Source of the DNA: an uncultured Bacteroides sp.
Lineage (GTDB): Bacteria; Bacteroidota; Bacteroidia; Bacteroidales; Bacteroidaceae
Length of the DNA stretch: 35,466 nt
Reading direction: 5' to 3'
Assembly: GCA_959606905.1 (NCBI GenBank)
Contig: CAUHML010000031.1
Coordinates: 1 to 35,466, forward strand
Shown: in pieces, positions 17,070 to 23,931 of the stretch
Numbering within the stretch: the stretch's first letter is position 1
Layout: each line of letters opens with the position of its first letter
The notes under the pieces: generated by a model
The model's database searches: none
The model's input: the letters and a program-made list of their open reading frames with translations, nothing else
What the model was told of the DNA's origin: nothing
Translations under genes and position numbers: made by a program

Positions 17070-18257
17070 ATGAAGAGACTAATCATTCTAAACGGACAAC
17101 TCATCTTTCCTGATCGCATAGATACGGGCAAGGCATTGATTTGCAAAAACGGAAAGATCGAACAAATCCTTGCCGACAAAATGCTTGAGATAAACCCGGA
17201 CGACCAAATAATAGATGCCAAACAACAATATGTATCTCCTGGTTTTATCGATATGCATGTTCATGGAGGTGGCGGACATGATTTCATGGACGGAACAGTA
17301 GAGGCATTTCTAAGAATAGCGGAAGTTCATGCGAAGTATGGAACAACAGCTATGGTGCCTACAACTCTGACCTGCACCGATGAAGAGTTAATGAATACTT
17401 TTACTATTTATAAAAAAGCGAAAGTTCTGAATAATAAAGGTGCTAAATTTATAGGTCTACATCTTGAAGGTCCTTATTTTTCACCTTCCCAGTGTGGGGC
17501 ACAAGACCCTAATTATCTTAAAAAACCATGTCCGAAAGAATATAACCATTTTATAAATATCTCACAGGATATTGTACGCTGGAGCATCGCGCCAGAATTG
17601 GAAGGAGCTATCGAAATGGGGGAAGAGTTGCAAAGACAGCATATCCTCCCTTCCATTGCACATACTGACGCAACCTATGAAGAGGTGGAAAAAGCAAACA
17701 AAGCCGGATATACTCATATAACTCACTTATATTCGGCCATGTCATCCGTAACACGCAGAAATGCTTTTCGACATGCAGGAGTAGTGGAAGCTGCCTATTT
17801 GATTGATGATATAACAGTTGAAATCATCGCTGACGGTATACATCTCCCCAAGCCGCTCCTTCAATTTGTTTATAAATTCAAAGGACCTGACAAAACCGCA
17901 CTCTGTACCGATGCTATGCGAGGCGCTGGAATGCCAGATGGAGAGTCCATTCTAGGAAGCCTGACTAACGGACAAAAAGTTATTATTGAAGATGGCGTTG
18001 CAAAAATGCCGGATCGTTCTGCTTTTGCAGGTAGTGTAGCCACCACTGACCGTTTAGTTAGAACCATGGTACAATTAGCTGGCATTCCCCTCACTGATGC
18101 TATCCGCATGATGACACTCACCCCTGCCCGCATTTTACACATTGACTCATCAAAAGGTTCTCTTGAAGCAGGTAAAGATGCTGACATTATCATTTTCGAC
18201 AATCAAATCAATGTTATTAACACAATATCAGAAGGCCATGTTATCTATAGTAAATGA
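17070..18257 (+). CDS. nagA: N-acetylglucosamine-6-phosphate deacetylase
   Basis: This 395-residue cytoplasmic amidohydrolase converts GlcNAc-6-phosphate to glucosamine-6-phosphate plus acetate. Visible motifs are the metal site DMHVHGGGGHDFMDG (about 61-75), the LHLEGPYF glutamate segment (about 131-138), HTDATYEE and HITHLYSAM histidines, and the catalytic aspartate in CTDAM. The C-terminus has the usual composite-domain return (GKDADIIIFD). Length and start are typical. The stop overlaps the next gene by 20 bp, which implies translational coupling. No GlcNAc kinase is encoded in this window, so phosphorylation must rely on a gene elsewhere. Confidence 0.95.
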   Translation: MKRLIILNGQLIFPDRIDTGKALICKNGKIEQILADKMLEINPDDQIIDAKQQYVSPGFIDMHVHGGGGHDFMDGTVEAFLRIAEVHAKYGTTAMVPTTLTCTDEELMNTFTIYKKAKVLNNKGAKFIGLHLEGPYFSPSQCGAQDPNYLKKPCPKEYNHFINISQDIVRWSIAPELEGAIEMGEELQRQHILPSIAHTDATYEEVEKANKAGYTHITHLYSAMSSVTRRNAFRHAGVVEAAYLIDDITVEIIADGIHLPKPLLQFVYKFKGPDKTALCTDAMRGAGMPDGESILGSLTNGQKVIIEDGVAKMPDRSAFAGSVATTDRLVRTMVQLAGIPLTDAIRMMTLTPARILHIDSSKGSLEAGKDADIIIFDNQINVINTISEGHVIYSK

Positions 18258-19029
18258 ATCTGAAACCAAAGTATTTCAACAAGAGCTATTAACCATTAAA
18301 ATTTATCCCACTCTCCAACAAATGGGCAATGAAGCCGCAAAGGAAGTAGCTGACAGAATCTGCAAGCTCTTGGAAGAAAAGGCTGAAATCAATATGATCT
18401 TTGCCGCCGCTCCCTCACAAAACGAATTTTTAAATCATCTAATCCATGATAAGCGAATAGATTGGACCAGAATCAACGCCTTCCATATGGATGAATACAT
18501 AGGTATTCATCCAGACGCACCACAAAGTTTCGGGCATTTCCTCCGTATTCGTATCTTTGACAAAGTTCCTTTCAAAAAGGTGAACTACCTGAATGGACGC
18601 GCAGAGAGTCTTGAAGAGGAATGCAAACGATATGCCGATCTGCTTACTAAATATCCAGTAGACATTGTTTGCCTGGGTATCGGAGAAAACGGACATATTG
18701 CTTTCAATGATCCGGATGTAGCTGATTTCAATGATCCCAAACTGGTGAAAATCGTAAAACTTGATCCGGTATGCCGCCAACAGCAAGTTAACGAAAAATG
18801 CTTCGAAAGACTAGATTTAGTACCTAAAGAAGCTTTGACACTAACAATACCTGCTTTGCTAAAAGCCGAATGGATGTTTTGTATTGTCCCTTTCAAGAAT
18901 AAAGCCCACGCAGTATATCGGGCCATTTATGGTGAAATTTCAGAAAAATGTCCGGCAAGCATATTGCGAAGAAAAGAAAAATCTTCGTTATATTTGGACA
19001 CTGAAAGTGCAGAACAGATAAATTTATAA
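18238..19029 (+). CDS. nagB: Glucosamine-6-phosphate deaminase-like protein
   Basis: This 263-residue cytoplasmic protein of the NagB/6-phosphogluconolactonase fold is expected to convert glucosamine-6-phosphate to fructose-6-phosphate and ammonia. FHMDEYIG keeps the general-base aspartate of NagB, and GIGENGHIAFNDP keeps the catalytic histidine. The phosphate-loop segment, TGGTP in E. coli NagB, reads AAAPSQ here, and the E. coli Glu148 position is Asp. It therefore belongs to a divergent subgroup and may prefer a related amino-sugar phosphate. The start at 18238 (MLSIVNESETK) overlaps the end of nagA by 20 bp. An earlier in-frame start at 18142 would overlap nagA by more than 100 bp and is rejected. 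Confidence 0.82.
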   Translation: MLSIVNESETKVFQQELLTIKIYPTLQQMGNEAAKEVADRICKLLEEKAEINMIFAAAPSQNEFLNHLIHDKRIDWTRINAFHMDEYIGIHPDAPQSFGHFLRIRIFDKVPFKKVNYLNGRAESLEEECKRYADLLTKYPVDIVCLGIGENGHIAFNDPDVADFNDPKLVKIVKLDPVCRQQQVNEKCFERLDLVPKEALTLTIPALLKAEWMFCIVPFKNKAHAVYRAIYGEISEKCPASILRRKEKSSLYLDTESAEQINL

Positions 19030-19035
19030 CCAATC

Positions 19036-20046
19036 ATGAAAAACAGAATCGCTTTTTTCTTTATATTACTGATGATCAGTGTCGGTATATACGCACAAAA
19101 AATAATGAAAATAGGAATCATCGGTTTGGATACTTCCCATTCTACCGCTTTTACAGAATTGATCAATAGCGGCTCCGATGAAACTTTTTCTCAAGGATTC
19201 CGGGTAGTAGCCGCTTATCCGTATGGTTCTAAAACAATTCAATCCAGCTACGAACGTATTCCCGGATACATTGAAAAAGTAAAGACGCAAGGAGTAGAAA
19301 TCGTCTCTTCCATAGCAGACTTATTGGATAAAGTGGATTGTGTACTTCTGGAAACGAATGACGGACGACTTCATCTGGAGCAGGCAATGGAGGTCTTCAA
19401 AGCTGGTAAGATCTGCTACATAGACAAGCCTATCGGAGCTACATTAGGAGATGCTATTGCTATCTATGAGATGGCGGAGAAATACAACATACCGATCTTC
19501 TCATCCTCTGCTTTACGATTTACTCCTCAAAATCAAAAACTGCGGAATAATGAACTAGGTAAAATCCTAGGAGCTGACTGCTATTCTCCGCATAAAGTGG
19601 AACCCACTCATCCGGATTTCGGTTTCTATGGAATCCATGGGGTTGAAACTTTGTACACAGCCATGGGTACAGGATGCGAGTCTGTCAACCGCATGTCTTC
19701 CGACAGAGGAGATGTTGTAGTAGGACGTTGGAAGGATGGAAGAATCGGCATATTCCGGGGAATCACTAAAGGACCGCAAATTTATGGCGGGACAGCCTTT
19801 ACCTCCAAAGGAGCAATAACCGTAGGAGGATATCAGGGCTATAAAGTACTTCTTGAACAAATCCTAACATTCTTCCGAACCGGAGTTGCACCTGTTTCAA
19901 AAGAAGAAACAATTGAAATATTCACTTTTATGCAAGCTTCTAATATGAGTAAAGAACAAAATGGCAAGATTGTCACACTAGAAGAAGCTTACCAGAAAGG
20001 CTGGAAAGATGCACAGAAATTGATCAAGGCTTGTAATAAGAAATAA
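19036..20046 (+). CDS. Exported Gfo/Idh/MocA-family oxidoreductase-like protein (first)
   Basis: This 336-residue protein has a Sec-type signal peptide (MKNRIAFFFILLMISVGIYA), so it is probably periplasmic. The NAD(P)-binding half is recognisable by the first strand MKIGIIG, but the usual GxGxxG loop is replaced by GLDTSHS (residues 30-36). The EKP motif is present as DKP at 130-132. The C-terminal half has the FYGIHGVETLY helix typical of the Gfo/Idh/MocA substrate-binding domain. The reaction is unknown: family members oxidise, reduce or redox-assist lysis of sugars. It starts 6 bp after the nagB-like gene and is followed 4 bp later by a related lipoprotein gene, so the two are tightly coupled. 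Confidence 0.82.
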   Translation: MKNRIAFFFILLMISVGIYAQKIMKIGIIGLDTSHSTAFTELINSGSDETFSQGFRVVAAYPYGSKTIQSSYERIPGYIEKVKTQGVEIVSSIADLLDKVDCVLLETNDGRLHLEQAMEVFKAGKICYIDKPIGATLGDAIAIYEMAEKYNIPIFSSSALRFTPQNQKLRNNELGKILGADCYSPHKVEPTHPDFGFYGIHGVETLYTAMGTGCESVNRMSSDRGDVVVGRWKDGRIGIFRGITKGPQIYGGTAFTSKGAITVGGYQGYKVLLEQILTFFRTGVAPVSKEETIEIFTFMQASNMSKEQNGKIVTLEEAYQKGWKDAQKLIKACNKK

Positions 20047-20050
20047 AAGA

Positions 20051-21454
20051 ATGAAATTTATATACAATAACATCGGATTTTTAGTGCTTTCATTGGTGGT
20101 AGCTTCATGCTCTTTATCTAAAAGGCAGACTGCCAATGAGGCAAACGGTTCTCATAAAATAAAACTGATCGTTCTCGATCCGGGACATTTCCACGCCAGT
20201 TTACTCCAGAAAGATACGCTGACAGATGTCAACGATACAATTCACGTATATGCTCCCGAAGGGACAGGCTTTAACCAATATATGGAAAGTATCAACTCTT
20301 ACAACCAACGTACAGAGGCCCCCACCTCATGGGTAAGCCAGGTGTATACAGGAGATGATTATCTTTCCCAAATGCTCGCCGGACAGAAAGGAGATGTTGT
20401 TGTTTTGGCAGGAAACAATCAAAAAAAGGCACAATATATAATACAATCTATCAAAGCAGGATATAACGTTCTCTCTGATAAACCTTTAGCAATCAACCAA
20501 AAGGATTTCAACTTGCTGGTTGAAGCTTATCGGCTGGCAAAAGAAAAAAAACTTCTTTTATATGACCTGATGACAGAGCGATATGATATTCTCAACATTA
20601 TAGAAAAAGAACTATTACAAAAAAAGGAACTGTTCGGTGAACTGCAGCAAGGTTCACCGGAGAGTCCTTCTATCACCATGGAAAGTGTTCATCATTTCTT
20701 CAAGAACGTATCCGGCAAACCGTTGATCAGACCTGCTTGGTATTACGATACAGCACAACAAGGTGAAGGTATTGCTGATGTAACGACTCACCTTATCGAT
20801 CTGGTGCAATGGCAGTGCTTTTCGGATGAAACGATCCGCTACCAGTCGGATGTAAAAGTAACAAACGCCACACACTGGCCTACTTCAATCACATTGCCAG
20901 AGTTCAGCCAATCAACTCAAATAGATTCTTTTCCTCCTTTTCTTGACAAATACGTAAAGAATAACATATTGGAAGTATTGGCAAACGGAACATTGAATTT
21001 TACGATTAAAGGAATTCATATAGGAATAAAAGTCATTTGGAATTATGCTCCACCAACTAATGGAGGAGACACCTTCACTTCCATCAAGAAAGGTACTAAG
21101 GCCACATTAAAAACAGTTCAAAATAAAAAGAACGGATTTACAAAAGAACTCTACATTCAAAAAGAACAGAACACTGACAGTGCCACATTCAGGATTCAGT
21201 TACAAAAAACCATTGAAGAATTACGAGACACTTATCCGTTCTTATCTGTAAAAGAAGAAAACAACGAACTTTATCTGATTGATATTCCACAAGAACACAG
21301 ATCAAACCATGAAGCTCATTTCAGTAAAGTAGCCAAGACATTCTTGCATTATCTTCAATACAAAGATATGCCAGAATGGGAAAATGAAAATATAATCTCT
21401 AAATATTATATCACTACCACTGCGGTAGAAATGGCAAAATTGGAGAATAATTGA
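20051..21454 (+). CDS. Gfo/Idh/MocA-like lipoprotein with putative oxidoreductase C-terminal domain
   Basis: This 467-residue lipoprotein has lipobox VASC with Cys20. The N-terminal Rossmann-like domain begins KIKLIVLDPGHFHASLL at about residues 36-52, again without a GxGxxG loop, and has SDKPLAI with DKP at 143-145. The helix GIADVTTHLIDLVQW (about 238-252) is the usual His-containing segment of the family. The second half matches my recollection of the Bacteroidetes-type 'putative oxidoreductase C-terminal' domain. Its partner is probably the exported protein encoded 4 bp upstream. The substrate and the need for NAD(P) are uncertain. A lipoprotein in this position would face the periplasm or the cell surface. 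Confidence 0.8.
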   Translation: MKFIYNNIGFLVLSLVVASCSLSKRQTANEANGSHKIKLIVLDPGHFHASLLQKDTLTDVNDTIHVYAPEGTGFNQYMESINSYNQRTEAPTSWVSQVYTGDDYLSQMLAGQKGDVVVLAGNNQKKAQYIIQSIKAGYNVLSDKPLAINQKDFNLLVEAYRLAKEKKLLLYDLMTERYDILNIIEKELLQKKELFGELQQGSPESPSITMESVHHFFKNVSGKPLIRPAWYYDTAQQGEGIADVTTHLIDLVQWQCFSDETIRYQSDVKVTNATHWPTSITLPEFSQSTQIDSFPPFLDKYVKNNILEVLANGTLNFTIKGIHIGIKVIWNYAPPTNGGDTFTSIKKGTKATLKTVQNKKNGFTKELYIQKEQNTDSATFRIQLQKTIEELRDTYPFLSVKEENNELYLIDIPQEHRSNHEAHFSKVAKTFLHYLQYKDMPEWENENIISKYYITTTAVEMAKLENN

Positions 21455-21467
21455 AAGGCTCAATAAG

Positions 21468-22274
21468 GTGTTAGAAACAAGATACAAATATTATAATAAT
21501 GAATCCATGTTTCATGGATTCATTCCTCATATCATGGGGACACGCTTTGACATCCTGATCATTCATTCCGATTTCACCTTATTAAATCGAATATGGGCAG
21601 TTATTATAAACGAAATAGAACACTTAGATAAAATACTGAACCGTTTTGATCCGAAAAGTGAAGTAAGCAGACTGAACAGCTTGAAATCTCAAAGCCCTAT
21701 CCCTATCAGCACAGAATTAGAAGAAATTCTTCAACTCTGCCAATATTACTATGAGCGTACTTTCCATCTCTTCGACATTACGATGAAAGATTTCTCCCTA
21801 ATAAAATTCGGCAACCGGCATATTTTCTTACCTGTACTCGGACCTACACTCGACTTCGGAGGTTTTGCCAAAGGGTATGCTTTGAAGAAAATCAAAGAAC
21901 TCATAGAACAAGAAAACGTCAACCATGCATTTGTCAATTTCGGTAATAGCTCCATTCTGGGCATGGGACATCATCCTTATGGAGACAGTTGGAAAGTGAG
22001 TTTTCTGAATCCGTATAACCAGTCTCTTTTAAATGAGTTCAACCTTCAAAATACAGCATTATCCACTTCCGGTAATACGCTGCAATATACCGGACACATT
22101 ATGAATCCACTTACGGGTTTATTTAATGAACAACGAAAAGCAAGCTCTATCATATCTACAGATCCGTTAGAGGCTGAAATTCTAAGTACCGTATGGATGA
22201 TTGCGAATAAAGAACAACAGCAATTACTCACAGAGAATTTTAAAGATATACAAGCAACCCTATATGATTTATAA
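21468..22274 (+). CDS. ApbE-like FAD:protein FMN transferase
   Basis: This 268-residue ApbE-family protein carries MGTRFDI (23-29), LDFGGFAKGYAL (128-139), STSGN (199-203) and GHIMNPLTG (209-217), all core ApbE motifs. The metal-binding segment EAEILST (235-241) has Glu where Asp is commonest, and Thr241 is kept. ApbE proteins attach FMN covalently to threonine or serine of target proteins. No signal peptide or lipobox is visible, unlike most Bacteroides ApbE proteins, so a cytoplasmic location is likely. The GTG start at 21468 has AAAGG nine bases upstream (21454-21458). ATG at 21507 is an alternative that would give 255 residues. No obvious flavinylation target is encoded nearby. Confidence 0.82.
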   Translation: MLETRYKYYNNESMFHGFIPHIMGTRFDILIIHSDFTLLNRIWAVIINEIEHLDKILNRFDPKSEVSRLNSLKSQSPIPISTELEEILQLCQYYYERTFHLFDITMKDFSLIKFGNRHIFLPVLGPTLDFGGFAKGYALKKIKELIEQENVNHAFVNFGNSSILGMGHHPYGDSWKVSFLNPYNQSLLNEFNLQNTALSTSGNTLQYTGHIMNPLTGLFNEQRKASSIISTDPLEAEILSTVWMIANKEQQQLLTENFKDIQATLYDL

Positions 22275-22275
22275 C

Positions 22276-23601
22276 ATGAAAGACAATAAAAAAGAAGGAG
22301 TAGACTTAGGGCTCAGACAATTTATAAAAAGTCTGGGATATGTTGCCGGAGGAACCGCTTTATTAGCTACCACTCCCTGGCTTACCTCCTGTACCCCCGA
22401 AAAATTGAAAGAGATTAAACATGAAAAAGCACGGATTGCTTTAATTGGCACAGGTTCCAGAGGGCAATACCACATCCATAACCTCAAGGAAATACCTCAT
22501 GCACAAATTGTAGCCGTGTGTGACAATTATGCTCCCAATCTTCAGCAAGCATTGGAGCTTTGCCCGGATGCCAAGTCCTATACAGACTACCGTAAGCTGC
22601 TGGAATCGAAAGACATTGATGGAGTCATCATATCCACACCACTAAACTGGCACGCACCTATTGTGTTGGACGCATTAGCTGCCGGCAAACATGTCTTCTG
22701 TGAAAAAGCAATGGCACGCACCCTTGACGAGTGCAAGGCTATCTATGACACTTACAACCAGTCTGAAAAAGTACTCTACTTTTGTATGCAACGAATGTAT
22801 GACGAGAAGTATATCAAAGGGATGCAAATGATTCATTCCGGACTGATCGGAGATGTGGTAGGAATGCGCTGTCATTGGTTCAGAAATGCAGACTGGCGTC
22901 GTCCTGTTCCTTCACCGGAATTGGAGCGCAAAATCAATTGGAGATTATATAAAGCCAGTTCGGGCGGACTAATGACCGAACTGGCTTGTCATCAATTGGA
23001 AGTATGTAACTGGGCAGCTAAAAGAATGCCGGTAAGTATCATGGGGATGGGTGATATTGTTTACTGGAAAGACGGTCGTGAAGTATACGATAGTGTAAAT
23101 GTGACTTACCGATATTCCGATGGAACCAAGATTGCCTACGAATCATTAATCGCCAACAAGTTCAACGGAATGGAAGACCAAATTCTGGGAAGTAAAGGAA
23201 CGATGGATATGGCCAAAGGTATTTATTACCTGGAAGAAGACCATTCTACTTCGGGCATCCGCCAACTGATTGACCAGGTAAAAGACAAAGCTTTTGCCGC
23301 CATCCCAACGGCAGGACCTAGTTGGCGGCCGGAAACAAAAATGGAATACACTCCACATTTTATCATTAATGGAGATATTCACGTTAACAGTGGTTTAAGT
23401 ATGATCGGAGCAGACAAAGACGGATCGGATATCATTCTATCCTCTTTCTGCCAATCTTGTATCACTGGAGAGAAAGCACAGAATGTAGTAGAAGAGGCTT
23501 ATTGTTCTACGGTCCTTTGCTTACTTGGGAATCAAGCAATGGATGAACAACGCCATATCCTCTTCCCCGACGAATATAAAATACCCTATATGAAATTCTA
23601 A
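22276..23601 (+). CDS. Gfo/Idh/MocA-family oxidoreductase, probable lipoprotein
   Basis: This 442-residue protein begins one base after the ApbE stop (ATG 22276). The in-frame starts at 22201 and 22264 overlap ApbE and add nothing recognisable. A hydrophobic segment (about 20-36) ends in LTSC, with Cys39 a possible lipid anchor. No twin arginine is seen. The NAD-binding loop is complete (IALIGTGSRGQYH, GTGSRG at 58-63) and the EKP-equivalent is EKA at 143-145, with the catalytic Lys144 kept. HWFRNADWRR and GGLMTELACHQLEVCNW resemble the substrate-binding half of exported Bacteroides sugar oxidoreductases. A redox step on a sugar in the periplasm is likely. A GH109-like NAD-dependent glycosidase is possible but not shown. 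Confidence 0.85.
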   Translation: MKDNKKEGVDLGLRQFIKSLGYVAGGTALLATTPWLTSCTPEKLKEIKHEKARIALIGTGSRGQYHIHNLKEIPHAQIVAVCDNYAPNLQQALELCPDAKSYTDYRKLLESKDIDGVIISTPLNWHAPIVLDALAAGKHVFCEKAMARTLDECKAIYDTYNQSEKVLYFCMQRMYDEKYIKGMQMIHSGLIGDVVGMRCHWFRNADWRRPVPSPELERKINWRLYKASSGGLMTELACHQLEVCNWAAKRMPVSIMGMGDIVYWKDGREVYDSVNVTYRYSDGTKIAYESLIANKFNGMEDQILGSKGTMDMAKGIYYLEEDHSTSGIRQLIDQVKDKAFAAIPTAGPSWRPETKMEYTPHFIINGDIHVNSGLSMIGADKDGSDIILSSFCQSCITGEKAQNVVEEAYCSTVLCLLGNQAMDEQRHILFPDEYKIPYMKF

Positions 23602-23604
23602 ACT

Positions 23605-23844
23605 ATGAAAGATATTATTATCACCTCAAAAAAGTTGAAACAAGAAAGGAATATCTTTCTTCTAAGTTTCCTGCTTGTATTTATCATCAATGTAATTGCA
23701 ATCATTATCTATTCCCGCCCATGGATTGAAATAATATCCCAAATCGGGTATGTCATCGTGATTAGTTTTTTCATCTATCTTATCTTATGGATTCCCCGAG
23801 GAATCCTGATATTCTTGAGTCACCTTTTCCGAAGAAAAAAATAA
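23605..23844 (+). CDS. Small two-helix membrane protein of unknown function
   Basis: This 79-residue protein has two predicted transmembrane segments, about 17-35 and 44-71, with basic residues at both ends (ITSKKLKQER and FRRKK), giving a likely both-ends-in-cytoplasm topology. No known domain is recognised. It starts 3 bp after the preceding stop and is the last gene of the operon begun at 15721. Its position suggests a helper role for the neighbouring oxidoreductase, but that is only inferred from context. Confidence 0.65.
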   Translation: MKDIIITSKKLKQERNIFLLSFLLVFIINVIAIIIYSRPWIEIISQIGYVIVISFFIYLILWIPRGILIFLSHLFRRKK

Positions 23845-23852
23845 GAGATTGA

Positions 23853-23915
23853 CGTTTTTTGAAGGAGAATTGACGGAAAAGCTCATTCACATATTCTAAT
23901 AACAACCTAATTTTG
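23853..23915 (+). promoter_or_regulatory. Regulon promoter 4: operator plus -7 element
   Basis: CGTTTTTTGA is at 23853-23862, a second CG is at 23874 (CGGAAAAGCT, 21 bp later), and the -7 element TAATTTTG is at 23908-23915, exactly 55 bp after the first C. No -33 TTTG occurs near 23885-23888. The ATG at 23932 is only 16 bases past the end of the -7 element, so the leader should be about 10 bases, much shorter than at the other three promoters. Confidence 0.75.
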
Positions 23916-23931
23916 GAGAAAAATAGATACT

